Counted from the first letter of the stretch, positions 44,871-54,494 are shown. The stretch: DNA of 64,000 bases from JAAYAO01 sp051133435 (GCF_051133435.1 NZ_JBPGNY010000002.1:496001-560000), one strand, 5' to 3'. The notes: generated by a model from the sequence alone, not told the origin. Made by a program: numbers and translations.

Positions 44871-45919
44871 GAAATGGCGTCGACCACGGTGTCGACCGGT
44901 ACCAGGCCGAACGCCAGCCGGCCGTCATCGGTCAGCACCGCGGTGGCCAGGTTGGTCTTCACCACTTTGCCCTTGCCCCAGGAGCCGGAGACCTCGGGCA
45001 ACTGGTCGAGCCACTGTTCCAGATCGGTCGGCTTGGCACACGGCTCGGAGGGGGGCGGCATCGGCGGCATGGTCATCACCGTCACCCGGTTCCAGCCCTC
45101 ACCGACCGTGGTCGGTTCCGGCTGCGACTTCTCGTGCTTCTTGTCGGGGTGCTTCTCGGGAGTGACTTCCTCGACCGTCGCCCCCGACGGCGGGGTGAAG
45201 TCGAAGACCGACGGGTCGGGTGCGGTGAAGTCCACCGACCGGTAGCCGACGCTGATCGCCGGCCGCTCGGTGCCGGAGGCGAATACCTGCACCCGCAGCG
45301 GAGTGCTGGTTTCGCTGTCGACCGCGATGGTCGCCCGCTCGACCAGGGTCTGGTCGGACTTCGGTTCCAGCACCAGCACATAGGCCGGGCGTCCGGCGAC
45401 CCGTTCCGAATCGGTCACCGTCACCTCGGTGCTGGGTTCGACCGCGGCCAGGATCTCCTTGGCGGCCTGCTGGGGTGTCGTGTCGCCGGCGTGTTTGCCC
45501 GATTCGCCTTCGTGCTCGGGCACGGTGGCGTGCTTGGCGGTCTTGTCCTTGCTCGACCACTGCCACACGTCGTCGCCATTGCGCACCACGGTGGTTTCAC
45601 TGTCCTCACCCATCAGCGAGGCCCGGGATTTGTCCGCACCGTCCTGCCAGACCCGCACGGTGTGGGTGCCCGACAGCAGTGCGGTGTAGTCCGAATCGCC
45701 CGGCAGGGCGGGCAGACCGAGGTCGGCGCTGGTCTCGACGGTGCCGTGGAACTCGTCGACATTCGAGTTGTGGATGTCGACCAGGAGTTGCTCGGGGCTC
45801 TTCGGGGGCAGCTTCGGGTCCGCCCCGGCCATCGGGATCACGGTCATCGCCGCGATCGCGGCCACGGCAGCAGCAGGTACCGCCCAGCGGGTGATCGGGT
45901 GCTTCTGCGTCCACGCCAT
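44867..45919 (-). CDS. LolA-like (DUF2092-type) secreted protein
   Basis: 350 residues. N-terminal signal/anchor (about 12-32, AVPAAAVAAIAAMTVIPMAG), then an extracellular LolA/RseB-like beta fold: SNVDEFHGTVETS, VRVWQDGADKSR, DDVWQWSSKDKT, RPAYVLVLEPK. First gene of the operon with the ABC-2 exporter. In monoderm bacteria such proteins may bind lipids or sense the envelope; the coupling suggests cooperation with the exporter. Confidence 0.8.
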   Translation of the reverse strand: MAWTQKHPITRWAVPAAAVAAIAAMTVIPMAGADPKLPPKSPEQLLVDIHNSNVDEFHGTVETSADLGLPALPGDSDYTALLSGTHTVRVWQDGADKSRASLMGEDSETTVVRNGDDVWQWSSKDKTAKHATVPEHEGESGKHAGDTTPQQAAKEILAAVEPSTEVTVTDSERVAGRPAYVLVLEPKSDQTLVERATIAVDSETSTPLRVQVFASGTERPAISVGYRSVDFTAPDPSVFDFTPPSGATVEEVTPEKHPDKKHEKSQPEPTTVGEGWNRVTVMTMPPMPPPSEPCAKPTDLEQWLDQLPEVSGSWGKGKVVKTNLATAVLTDDGRLAFGLVPVDTVVDAIS

Positions 45920-45951
45920 GGGCCAAGTCTAGGTGCTGGGAACCAACAGTG

Positions 45952-46028
45952 CTGCTGCAAACAGCCTGAGAATCGGGCACCGACCCCGGATATGGCTTGC
46001 TCGCCCGAAAACGGGCAGGTTGCAGCAG
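45952..46028. repeat. 77-bp dispersed structured repeat, copy C
   Basis: Starts CTGCTGCAA and ends TTGCAGCAG. Inner hairpins TCGG-GCA-CCGA (same offset as copies A and B) and GCCCG-AAAA-CGGGC. Same 77-base length as the copies at 9319 and 35414. Lies between the divergent LolA-like and lipoprotein genes. Confidence 0.85.
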
Positions 46029-46077
46029 GGCTGTCGGAGGAAGCGGCACTGAGACGCTCGATGATTACAGTGAGCGC

Positions 46078-46959
46078 ATGAAACGCCGTGCGATCACCTT
46101 GGCCATGGCTACTGCTGTGTTACTGGCCGGGTGTGGTGCGCCGGGCAAGGACATGGCCGACACCGCCGAGATGCTGGCCGAGGAGCTGGGCGACGATCAG
46201 GTGACCAGCGTGACGTTGATCGACACCCGGTTGACGATCCGCAGCCTCGACCGTGAAGCCGGCGCCGAGATCGGGGCCGAGAAGGGCGAGGTCACCCGGG
46301 TCGAGCAGCGTTACGAACAGCGTCGCCGTCCACTGGCGGACTTCGATCTCGAGAAGTTGGGCGCCATCCGCGACAAGCTCGACTGCGAGGACGGTTGGGT
46401 GCCGGTGGTGCACAGTGACTCGCTGCTCGGTGGCGGCATGGTGGTGCGCAGCACCTGCGCACAGGGATCGGAGTTCGGCACCTGGACCACCGAGTTCGAC
46501 GGCAAAGAACTCGGCCCGGTCGACGACTGGTCGCCCGAAGCGATCGACGAAGCCCTGGGCATCATCCGCGGTTCGGTCGGCGACAAGGCGGTGAAGGTGA
46601 TGTTCACCGGCCCGGGCGGCTCCGACCCGGCAGCCACCGAGACCCACGACGTGCACGGCTACGGACCGCGACGAGGAAATTGCACTCCGAGCGTCACCCG
46701 GTACGGGGGCCCGAACTCGAACGACCTCGGTCACCTGCTCACGACCTGTGACCGCGGCGAGTCCTCGTGGGACTTCGATCCGGAGTTCGACCTGACCAAG
46801 ATCACCGGTGACCGGGTGATGGCGGCACGGGACGCGCTCGAGCAGAAGGTCGGCAAGATCGACGATTTCTGGATCGCGGTGATGGACGACCAACTCGTCG
46901 TGACCACCTATCGGGGGTCGGCCCGTCCCGGCCAGGAACCCCGCGTACCGCTCAACTGA
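46078..46959 (+). CDS. Putative lipoprotein of unknown function
   Basis: 293 residues. Lipoprotein signal peptide MKRRAITLAMATAVLLAGCG with lipidated Cys19. The mature part is charged, with four further cysteines that could pair (EDGWV and STCAQG regions, GNCTPS, TTCDRG). I do not recognise a family. No ribosome-binding site; GATTACA ends about 8 bases before the ATG, suggesting a possible leaderless mRNA. Confidence 0.75.
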   Translation: MKRRAITLAMATAVLLAGCGAPGKDMADTAEMLAEELGDDQVTSVTLIDTRLTIRSLDREAGAEIGAEKGEVTRVEQRYEQRRRPLADFDLEKLGAIRDKLDCEDGWVPVVHSDSLLGGGMVVRSTCAQGSEFGTWTTEFDGKELGPVDDWSPEAIDEALGIIRGSVGDKAVKVMFTGPGGSDPAATETHDVHGYGPRRGNCTPSVTRYGGPNSNDLGHLLTTCDRGESSWDFDPEFDLTKITGDRVMAARDALEQKVGKIDDFWIAVMDDQLVVTTYRGSARPGQEPRVPLN

Positions 46960-47066
46960 ACCGATCTCGACGCACGTAACCGCTTTCCCGGTGCCCGGGA
47001 GCCGACATTCCTCGCCGGAGTGATCCTTCTCTACCGTGGGGCGCACCCGAACCCAGGAGGACACCC

Positions 47067-47927
47067 ATGTCGGACAACGAACGCATCGTCGTCGTCACCG
47101 GAGCCAGCCGAGGAGCCGGTAAGGGCATCGCCCTGGCCCTGGGTACTCCCGGCAGCACCGTCTATGTCACCGGCCGCACCCGCAACGACGGCGACGCGCC
47201 TCTGCCCGGATCGGTCGGCCGCACCGCCGAGGAGATCAACGAACGTGGCGGACGAGGTATCGCGGTACACGTCGATCACGCCGACGACTCCCAGGTCGAG
47301 GCCCTCTTCGAGCAGATCCGCACCGAGCACGGCCGCGTTGATCTGCTGGTCAACAACGCGTACATGATCCACGACGACCTGACCACGCCCGGCCCCTTCT
47401 GGGAGAAGCCGCTGGACATGCTGCAGATGATGGACGTCGGGCTGCGGTCGAGCTACGTGGCGAGCTGGTACGCCGCCCCACTGCTGGTGAACTCCGAGCG
47501 CGGCCTGGTGGTAAATACCTCTTCGGCGGGTGCCAACGCGTACATGCACGGGCCGGTGTACGGCATGGTCAAGGCCGGGGTCGACAAGATGGCCCACGAC
47601 ATGGCCGTCGACTTCAAGCCCCACGGGGTGGCGGCGATGTCGGTGTGGATGGGACTGCTGCGCACCGAACGCACCGCCCACATTTTCGAATCCGACGATG
47701 AGCGTTACGCCGGTGCCGCCGACGGTTCGGAGACCCCCGAGTTCGTCGGACGGGTGATCGACGGGCTCTGGCGTGCCGACGACCTGATGGAGCGCTCCGG
47801 CACCGTGGTGATCTCGGCCGAGGTCGGCGCCGAACTCGGTATCACCGATATCGACGGCCGTACCCCGGTCGGGCCGCGCGCCTTCCTGGGCGGACCCTTC
47901 GAATACAGCTCGGCGGTCGTCCAGTAG
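47067..47927 (+). CDS. Short-chain dehydrogenase/reductase
   Basis: 286 residues, DHRS1-like. NAD(P) site VVTGASRGAGKGIALALG (about 8-25), VDLLVNNAY, catalytic Ser in VNTSSAGANAY and the YXXXK pair in PVYGMVKAG. Strong ribosome-binding site CCAGGAGG. The substrate is not indicated by neighbours. A palindromic repeat 34 bases beyond its stop may end transcription. Confidence 0.9.
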   Translation: MSDNERIVVVTGASRGAGKGIALALGTPGSTVYVTGRTRNDGDAPLPGSVGRTAEEINERGGRGIAVHVDHADDSQVEALFEQIRTEHGRVDLLVNNAYMIHDDLTTPGPFWEKPLDMLQMMDVGLRSSYVASWYAAPLLVNSERGLVVNTSSAGANAYMHGPVYGMVKAGVDKMAHDMAVDFKPHGVAAMSVWMGLLRTERTAHIFESDDERYAGAADGSETPEFVGRVIDGLWRADDLMERSGTVVISAEVGAELGITDIDGRTPVGPRAFLGGPFEYSSAVVQ

Positions 47928-47960
47928 CGCAGTCCGGCAACCGCGCTCATTCACGCTCGC

Positions 47961-48019
47961 GCAACCCGTACTCGTTCCTGCGTCACGTAGTAGGCCACGC
48001 AGGAACGAGTACGGGTTGC
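47961..48019. repeat. Long-stem palindrome family 3, copy 1
   Basis: 23-bp perfect arms (47961-47983 and 47997-48019) with a 13-base loop; arms contain ACTCGTTCCTGCGT and its complement. The flanks CTCGC and GCGAG may extend pairing. Related to 59943-60005. Lies downstream of the SDR gene, so it could serve as a terminator, although no T-run follows. Confidence 0.85.
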
Positions 48020-48092
48020 ATTTGCGAGAAGGGGGCGGGGCTGTCGATAGAGCCCGGTGCCGATGGACGCTCGGTGCGGATAGATTCGGGCC

Positions 48093-49931
48093 ATGCCGCA
48101 CTCCGCGGAGGACCAGGAACGGCGCCGCGCCCAACGTCGCAATCACGACGTGCCGTGGTGGGGACGCGTCATGCCGGGCGTCCACGTGCTGCGGCACTAC
48201 GACCGCAGGTGGCTGCGCGGTGATCTGCTGGCCGGAATCACCGTCACCGCCTACCTGATTCCTCAGGTGATGGCCTACGCCGAGGTGGCTGGCCTGCCAC
48301 CGATAGTGGGCCTGTGGGCCGCGATCGGACCGCTGCTCGCCTACGCCCTGCTCGGTTCCTCGCGGCAACTGTCGGTGGGCCCGGAATCCAGTACCGCGCT
48401 GATGTCGGCCGCCGCCGTGGCCGCCCTGCTCGGTGCCGCCGGGGGCCCCGACCGGTACGCCGCCGTGGCCGCGGTACTGGCCATCGCGGTCGGGGTGATC
48501 TGCCTGCTGGGCTACATCGCCCGGCTCGGCTTCCTCGCCGAACTGCTGTCACGTCCGGTGCTGGTCGGGTACATGGCCGGCATCGCGGCGCTGATGATCG
48601 TCAGCCAACTCGACGAGATCACCAAACTCGAACTGGACGGCTCCCACCTGCCCGCCAAACTGTGGAGCCTGATCAACCAACTCCCGCAGGCGCACCTGCC
48701 CACGGTGGTGATGGCCGGGCTGGTCGTGGTCACCCTGTTCGTCTTCCAACGCTGGGCACCGAACTGGCCGGGCCCCCTGATCGCGATGCTGGTGTCGGCA
48801 GCCGCGGTCGCACTGTTCGGTCTCGAACGCTTCGGCCTGACCGTCATCGGCGAGGTACCCCGTGGCCTGCCGATGCCCCAAGTGCCGTCCTTCGACGGCA
48901 TCGACCTGTGGCAACTCATCCCGGCCGCGGTGGGTGTGGCGGTGGTCGGCTACTCCGACAACGTGCTCGCCGGACGGGCGTTTGCGTCCAAGCGCGGCGA
49001 GACGATCGACAGCAACCAGGAGTTTCTGGCCCTCGGTGCGGCCAACGTTGCCTCGGGCATGATGCAGGGCTTTCCGGTCAGCAGCAGCGGGTCGCGCACC
49101 GTCCTGGGTGACTCGATGGGCTCGCGCACCCAACTGTTCTCACTGGTCACCCTGATGACGGTGATCGCCGCGATGTATCTGGCCGGGCCGGTGCTCGCCG
49201 CCTTTCCGATGGCGGCCCTCGGGGGCGTGGTGGTCTATGCCGCGATCCGGTTGGTCGACATCGCCGAACTGAAACGGATCGCGCGCTTTCGCACCAGCGA
49301 ACTCGTACTGGCCCTGGGCACCACCGTCGCGGTGCTGCTGTTCGACGTGCTGGCCGGCATCGGTATCGCGATCGCGCTGTCGCTGCTCGACCTGTTCCGC
49401 CGGATCACCAGCCCGCACGACGCGATCCTGGGTTACGTCCGCGGCATGGCCGGCATGCACGACATCGACGACCACGAGCACACCACCCAGATTCCCGGCC
49501 TGGTCGCCTACCGCTACGACAGCCCGCTGTTCTTCGCCAACGCCGAGGACTTCACCGAACGGGCACTGATCGCGGTGGCCGTCGCCGAAACACCCACCGA
49601 ATGGTTCCTGCTCAACGCCGAAGCCAACACCCACATCGACCTCACCGCAGTGGACGCGCTGAAGAAGCTACGCGAACAACTCGAGGCCCGCGGCATCGTC
49701 TTCGCGATGGCCCGGGTGAAACAAGAGGTGCGCGATGAACTCACCGCTGCCGGTTTCACCGATGAGAATGGGGAACACCTCTACGCCACCCTGCCCACCG
49801 CCGTCGCCGCCTACGCCGCCTGGTACGAGCAGAAACACGGCCACCCCGTCCCGGGCTTCACCTTTCCGGAGATTCCGCCCCAACCGATCGTGGAACCCGA
49901 TCCAAACCGGACGGACGAGCCCGGGCACTGA
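48093..49931 (+). CDS. SulP/SLC26 family anion transporter with STAS domain
   Basis: 612 residues. N-terminal signature LLAGITVTAYLIPQVMAYAE (about 45-64), transmembrane core with eleven to fourteen helices, FPVSSSGSRT in the substrate-site region, and a C-terminal cytosolic STAS domain (about 455-575, ending with FLLNAEANTHIDLTAVDAL). Carries sulfate, bicarbonate or similar anions. Nothing nearby fixes the ion. Confidence 0.92.
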   Translation: MPHSAEDQERRRAQRRNHDVPWWGRVMPGVHVLRHYDRRWLRGDLLAGITVTAYLIPQVMAYAEVAGLPPIVGLWAAIGPLLAYALLGSSRQLSVGPESSTALMSAAAVAALLGAAGGPDRYAAVAAVLAIAVGVICLLGYIARLGFLAELLSRPVLVGYMAGIAALMIVSQLDEITKLELDGSHLPAKLWSLINQLPQAHLPTVVMAGLVVVTLFVFQRWAPNWPGPLIAMLVSAAAVALFGLERFGLTVIGEVPRGLPMPQVPSFDGIDLWQLIPAAVGVAVVGYSDNVLAGRAFASKRGETIDSNQEFLALGAANVASGMMQGFPVSSSGSRTVLGDSMGSRTQLFSLVTLMTVIAAMYLAGPVLAAFPMAALGGVVVYAAIRLVDIAELKRIARFRTSELVLALGTTVAVLLFDVLAGIGIAIALSLLDLFRRITSPHDAILGYVRGMAGMHDIDDHEHTTQIPGLVAYRYDSPLFFANAEDFTERALIAVAVAETPTEWFLLNAEANTHIDLTAVDALKKLREQLEARGIVFAMARVKQEVRDELTAAGFTDENGEHLYATLPTAVAAYAAWYEQKHGHPVPGFTFPEIPPQPIVEPDPNRTDEPGH

Positions 49932-49967
49932 ACCCGGGCCGGAGCCGGTGGGATTACGCTGACCGTC

Positions 49968-51140
49968 ATGGCTTCCCAACGCTCCCAGGTGCCGGCCTTC
50001 GAAGTGATGACCGTGCTCGACAAGGTCGCCTCGTTGCGGGCCGCGGGCCGGGAGGTGATCTCGCTGTGCGCCGGGGAACCGGCCCAGGGAGCCCCGGCCG
50101 ATGTGCGCCGCCGGGCCGCCGAGGTGCTCACCGACGGCACCCCCTTGGGGTACTCCACCACCTTCGGGTTGCACGAACTGCGTGCGGCGATCGCCGGACA
50201 CTACCGACGCTGGTACTCCCTGGACGTGGATCCGGCCAACATCCTGATCACCACCGGCGCCTCCGGCGCCTTCCTGGTGGGGTTCCTGGCCGCCTTCGAC
50301 CACGGTGACCGGGTTGCACTGACCCGTCCCGGCTACCCGGCCTACCGCAACATCCTCAGCTCCCTGGGCTGCACGGTGGTCGAACTCGACTGCGGCCCCG
50401 AGCAGCACTACCGACCCACGGTGGAACAACTCGCCGCCGCCCATGCCGAGGCGCCGCTGGCCGGTTTCGTGCTGGCCTCACCGGCCAACCCGACCGGCAC
50501 GATGGTGTCGGCCGACGACCTCGCCGAGATTGCCGCCTGGTGTGCCGACAACGGAGTGCGGCTGGTCAGCGATGAGATCTACCACGGCATCACCGCCGAC
50601 CCGTCCGACCCCGGGGCCTGCGCCTGGGCGACCGATCGGTCGGCGCTGGTGATCGAATCCTTCTCCAAGTTCTGGGGCATGACCGGCTGGCGACTCGGCT
50701 GGACCCTGGTGCCCGACGACCTGCGCGCCGCGATGGATGCCCTGGCCGGCAACTACGCCCTGTGCGCCCCGGTACCGGCCCAACATGCCGCGGTCGAGGC
50801 CTTCACCGAGGCCAGTTACGCCGAAGGGTTCGCCGCCGTCGCCGACCACGCCCGCGCCAGGCAGGTCGTGCTGGACGCCGCCGGCGAGCTGGGCTGGGCC
50901 GACATCGCCCCGGCCGACGGCGCGTTCTATGTCTACGCCGACATCACCCCGGTGCTCGGCGGCTTCGCCGATACCCGGGCCTGGGCCGACGCGCTGCTGG
51001 AGGCCACCGGGGTGGCGGTCACCCCCGGGGTCGACTTCGACACCGTGCACGGCGGCACCGCGGTGCGGCTGTCGTTGGCGGCGGGGGAGTCGGTGTTGCG
51101 TGAGGCGGTCGGCAGGATTCTGGACTTCCAGGCGCGTTAG
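49968..51140 (+). CDS. PLP-dependent aminotransferase, class I/II
   Basis: 390 residues, fold type I. SLCAGEPAQGAP near the N-terminus, SPANPTGTMV, SDEIYHGI, and PLP Lys in SFSKFWGMTGWRLGW (about 225-239). Most like aspartate/LL-DAP-type aminotransferases; the amino donor is not determined. Starts 36 bases after the SulP gene; convergent with the thiolase gene. Confidence 0.9.
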   Translation: MASQRSQVPAFEVMTVLDKVASLRAAGREVISLCAGEPAQGAPADVRRRAAEVLTDGTPLGYSTTFGLHELRAAIAGHYRRWYSLDVDPANILITTGASGAFLVGFLAAFDHGDRVALTRPGYPAYRNILSSLGCTVVELDCGPEQHYRPTVEQLAAAHAEAPLAGFVLASPANPTGTMVSADDLAEIAAWCADNGVRLVSDEIYHGITADPSDPGACAWATDRSALVIESFSKFWGMTGWRLGWTLVPDDLRAAMDALAGNYALCAPVPAQHAAVEAFTEASYAEGFAAVADHARARQVVLDAAGELGWADIAPADGAFYVYADITPVLGGFADTRAWADALLEATGVAVTPGVDFDTVHGGTAVRLSLAAGESVLREAVGRILDFQAR

Positions 51141-51212
51141 CCGACGAGGGCGCTGGGCGAGGCAGCACGACATGGCCGCGCCGACCCGTTCAGCGCCCTC
51201 GCAGGACGTCGG
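51141..51212. terminator. Bidirectional terminator-like hairpin
   Basis: Between convergent aminotransferase and thiolase genes. Arms CGAGGGCGCTG (51145-51155) and CAGCGCCCTCG (51191-51201) are perfect complements, and CCGACG (51141-51146) can alternatively pair with CGTCGG (51207-51212). GC-rich without a T-run. Confidence 0.55.
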
Positions 51213-51216
51213 AGGC

Positions 51217-52395
51217 TCAGATCCGGCGCAACAGGGCGGCCAGGGCCTGCCCGCCACCGATGCACATGGTGACCACGCCCAGTTCCAGGTCGCGGCGCAC
51301 CATGTCCTTGGCCGCGCGCAGGGTCAGGATGGCCGCGGAGGCGCCCACCGGGTGACCAGTGGCGATCGCGCCGCCGTAGGGGTTGGTCTTCTCCGGATCC
51401 AGGCCGGCATCGCGGATCACCGCGAGCGCCTGGGCGGCGAAGGCCTCGTTCAGCTCGACGGTGCCCCAGTCGGCCACCGTGGTGCCGGTGACCTCCTGCA
51501 GCTTGCGCACCGCCAGGGTCGGGGCGTAGCCCATCAACTCGGGCTCGTTGGCCGCCACGACGACCTTCTCGATGGTGACCAGACCGGTCAGACCCCGCTC
51601 GGCCACCACCGAATCGCGGGCCAACACCAGCGCGGCGGCGCCGTCGTTGATGCCCGAGGCGTTACCGGCGGTGACGGTGCCGTCCTTCTGGAAGGCCGGA
51701 CGCAGCTTCGCCAGGGCCTCCAGGGTGGTGTCCGGCTTGGGGTGTTCGTCGGTGTCGACGGTGTAGGGCTTGCGCCCGCCCACCTCGACCGGGGTGATCT
51801 CCTCGGCGAAGGCGGCCTTGGCGGCATCGGTGGCGGCCCGGCGCTGCGATTCGAGGGCGAAAGCGTCCTGATCCTCGCGGCTGACGTTGTACTTGGCCGC
51901 CACATTCTCGGCCGTGACACCCATGTGGATGTCGTTGAAGGGGTCGGTCACCATCCCGACGGTGCCGTCGTAGAGGGTGCGGTTACCGAGCTTGTAACCG
52001 TTACGGGCGCCGAAATCGAGGTACGGCATCCGGCTCATCGACTCGTCCCCACCGGCCACGACGATGTCGGCGGCGCCGGTCTGAATCTCCATCTGACCCG
52101 ACCAGATCGCCTGCAGACCCGAACCACACAGTCGGTTCACGGTGAAGGCGGGCACGTTCTGCGGCAGCCCGGCGGCGAGGGCAACCCGGCGGGCGTTGTA
52201 GGCATCGGGGCCGACCTGGCCGATGCAACCCATGATCACTTCGTCGATGTCTGCTCCGGTGACGCCGGCGCGGTTGAGGGCCTCGCGGGTGGCGGTCGCA
52301 CCCAGTTCGTGGGCCGGCACATCCTTCAGGACGCCGCCGAACGATCCCACCGGGGTACGTGCGCCGTCGACAATGACGACTTTGCTGTCAGACAT
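51217..52395 (-). CDS. Acetyl-CoA C-acetyltransferase (thiolase)
   Basis: 392 residues, biosynthetic-type thiolase. Nucleophile Cys90 in NRLCGSG, catalytic His348 in TGHPVGASA and Cys378 in MCIGGGQALA; GNASGINDGAAALVL is also present. Condenses two acetyl-CoA or cleaves 3-ketoacyl-CoA. Start with GAAGGAG upstream. A single gene, no adjacent 3-hydroxyacyl-CoA dehydrogenase. Confidence 0.94.
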   Translation of the reverse strand: MSDSKVVIVDGARTPVGSFGGVLKDVPAHELGATATREALNRAGVTGADIDEVIMGCIGQVGPDAYNARRVALAAGLPQNVPAFTVNRLCGSGLQAIWSGQMEIQTGAADIVVAGGDESMSRMPYLDFGARNGYKLGNRTLYDGTVGMVTDPFNDIHMGVTAENVAAKYNVSREDQDAFALESQRRAATDAAKAAFAEEITPVEVGGRKPYTVDTDEHPKPDTTLEALAKLRPAFQKDGTVTAGNASGINDGAAALVLARDSVVAERGLTGLVTIEKVVVAANEPELMGYAPTLAVRKLQEVTGTTVADWGTVELNEAFAAQALAVIRDAGLDPEKTNPYGGAIATGHPVGASAAILTLRAAKDMVRRDLELGVVTMCIGGGQALAALLRRI

Positions 52396-52565
52396 GAAAC
52401 TCCTTCGAATCCCGCCGACCTCTTTTGCCGACGCTGGCGGAGCCCAGTCTAGAGCGTTAGCTGGCGTTTGCTAACACCGGTCAAGGCGGGAACGCGGGCG
52501 GTGCTCTGCCGTCGCTGCGACCGGACAGATAGGCTGAACGGCACAGGCGAAGGAGGCGGTGGCTC

Positions 52566-52994
52566 ATGACACAGGCGGAAGTCCTCGATGTCGAGCAATG
52601 CTGGGAGATGCTGGAACGCCACGAGCTCGCCCGGCTGGGTTACCTCCTGGACGATCGGGTGCATGTGATGCCGATCAATTACGGCACCCACGAGGGGGAG
52701 TTGGTGTTCGCCACCGCCCCCGACAGCAAACTCGCCGGGGTGCTCACCGGCCACGATGTGGTGATCGAGATCGACGAGATCGACGGTGAGATCGGCCGCA
52801 GTGTGATCGTGCGCGGACGGGGTTCGGTGGTGGCCGCCGAGGACGAGATCGAACTCACTCAGGTTCGCGTGCGGCCCTGGTTGGACACCACCGGTGACCT
52901 TCCGCCGCGGGACATCTTCATCCGGGTCGATCCGACCGAGATCACCGGACGGGCCTACCAACTGCGCCGTCCCTGGAAGTCGATGCTGCGCTGA
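52566..52994 (+). CDS. Pyridoxamine 5'-phosphate oxidase-like flavin/F420-binding protein
   Basis: 142 residues, split-barrel fold. Typical actinobacterial pattern CWEMLERHELARLGYLLDD, then VHVMPINYGTHEGELVFAT and GRSVIVRGRGSVV. These small proteins bind FMN or F420 and are of uncertain function; not PdxH by length. Weak GGAGG-like site (GAAGGAGG) 8 bases upstream. Confidence 0.85.
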   Translation: MTQAEVLDVEQCWEMLERHELARLGYLLDDRVHVMPINYGTHEGELVFATAPDSKLAGVLTGHDVVIEIDEIDGEIGRSVIVRGRGSVVAAEDEIELTQVRVRPWLDTTGDLPPRDIFIRVDPTEITGRAYQLRRPWKSMLR

Positions 52995-53022
52995 ACCGGG
53001 TCGGCCTGCTCGGGTCATCCGC

Positions 53023-54372
53023 TCAGGCGTTGGCGTCCTGTTCGGCCCGGATCAGGTCGAGCAACTGGGCCCAGCCCTCGATCTTGGTGCGCTCCCGATC
53101 ACGGCTCTCACCGAGGCTGATCTCGGCGGCGTCGATCACCTGCCAGTCGGCGAAGGTCGAGGCCCGGAAGCCCCGGGCGGCGAAGACATCGTCCAGGCTC
53201 GGACGCTCGGTGGCGGGCTGATCGGCCAGATCGGCCAGCAGATGGCCCACGGTCTGGGCGGCATCGGACTTGTTCGTCCCGATCACCCCGACCGGCCCGC
53301 GCTTGATCCAGCCGGCGACGTACTCGCGCGGTTGCACTGTGCCCTCGGCGTCGACCACCCGTCCCTCGATATTGGGCACGATGCCGGCGCGGTCGTCGAA
53401 GGGCACCCCGGGCAGGGGCACCGAGCGGTAGCCGATCGCGCGCAGCACCCGCTGCACCGCGATCGCGAAGGTCGCTCCGGTGCCGGCCACCCGGCCGTTG
53501 TCGTCCAGGGTGGTGCGTTCCAATACGAGGCCGTTGACCGAATCGTCCTCGGCGTGCAGCACTTCGACCGGCCGGGCCCAGAAGTGGAACACCAGCCGGG
53601 CCCGCGGATTGTCGACCTGTCGGGTCTCGGCCTCCTGCAGCACGGTGACGTTGGTTTTGGTGCGCCGGTCGAGCTCATCGAGGTCGATGCCGTCGAAGGC
53701 GCCCGGGTCGATCGCGACCTGCACCCCGTCCAGATTCACCAGTTCGCGCAGTTCTTTACTGGTGAAGGAGGCGTGCTGGGGGCCGCGGCGGCCGACCACG
53801 TGTACCTCGGTGACGGTGTGCTCGGCGAGGGTGTCGAGGACGGCCTGGGGCATGTCGGTGACGTGCAGATCGTGCGGATCCTTGACCAGCACCCGGGCCA
53901 CATCGACCGCCACATTGCCGACCCCGATGGTGGCCACCGAAGTCACTCCGTCCAGGATCTGTGGCCGGGCATCGGGGTGTCCGCCGTACCAGGCGACGAA
54001 CTCGCGGGCCGAGATGCTGCCGGCCATGTCCTCGCCGGGAATGTTCATCCGCAGGTCTTCACTGGCCCCGACCGCGTAGATCACCGCGTCGTAGGACGCC
54101 AGCAGCTCCTCGCGGGTGACATCGGTGCCGAAATCGACGGTGCCCAGAAACCGCACCCGCTCGGATTCGAAGGTGCGGGCCAGGGCATTGGCGACCGATT
54201 TGATCGAGGTGTGGTCGGGGGCCACGCCGTAGCGCAGCAGGCCGTAAGGGGTCGGGAGCCGGTCGATGAGGTCCACGCTGAGCTCGAGCCCGGGCGCTTC
54301 GGCGGCGACCAGGGCCTGTGCTGCGAAGAGTCCGGACGGGCCGGCGCCCACGATCGCGATGCGGCGGTGCAT
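53023..54372 (-). CDS. FprA-like NADPH-ferredoxin reductase
   Basis: 449 residues, adrenodoxin-reductase type. FAD site IAIVGAGPSGLFAAQALV (about 5-22), RYGVAPDH, NADP site TIGVGNVAVDVARVL (about 148-162), VVGRRGPQHASFT, and the C-terminal GWIKRGPVGVIGTNK. Transfers electrons from NADPH to ferredoxins, possibly including the one at 25050, though they are far apart. ATG 54372; GTG 54381 is possible. Confidence 0.9.
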   Translation of the reverse strand: MHRRIAIVGAGPSGLFAAQALVAAEAPGLELSVDLIDRLPTPYGLLRYGVAPDHTSIKSVANALARTFESERVRFLGTVDFGTDVTREELLASYDAVIYAVGASEDLRMNIPGEDMAGSISAREFVAWYGGHPDARPQILDGVTSVATIGVGNVAVDVARVLVKDPHDLHVTDMPQAVLDTLAEHTVTEVHVVGRRGPQHASFTSKELRELVNLDGVQVAIDPGAFDGIDLDELDRRTKTNVTVLQEAETRQVDNPRARLVFHFWARPVEVLHAEDDSVNGLVLERTTLDDNGRVAGTGATFAIAVQRVLRAIGYRSVPLPGVPFDDRAGIVPNIEGRVVDAEGTVQPREYVAGWIKRGPVGVIGTNKSDAAQTVGHLLADLADQPATERPSLDDVFAARGFRASTFADWQVIDAAEISLGESRDRERTKIEGWAQLLDLIRAEQDANA

Positions 54373-54410
54373 GTTCCACACCTAGCAGCTTCGTGTGACG
54401 AGCGCCACAG

Positions 54411-54494
54411 CTCTCCCGTTGCGCCGCAATTCTCCCGCTGCGCGAAGGCAATTCTTCCGCTGCGCGGGGGCACCACAACACGGCGCCACAACAC
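54411..54494. repeat. Short tandem repeats upstream of trxA and the reductase
   Basis: Two adjacent 22-base units (54429-54450 and 54451-54472) agree at 19 of 22 positions around TCCCGCTGCGCG/TTCCGCTGCGCG; a shorter related unit precedes at 54411-54428. A second small tandem, CCACAACAC twice, follows at once. They lie in the divergent promoter region and could be regulator sites. Confidence 0.6.

Noticed and set aside
54391..54397. Fourth copy of the GTGTGAC palindrome
   Set aside because: Only one half (CGTGTGAC) is present, with no matching GTCACACG at the right distance.
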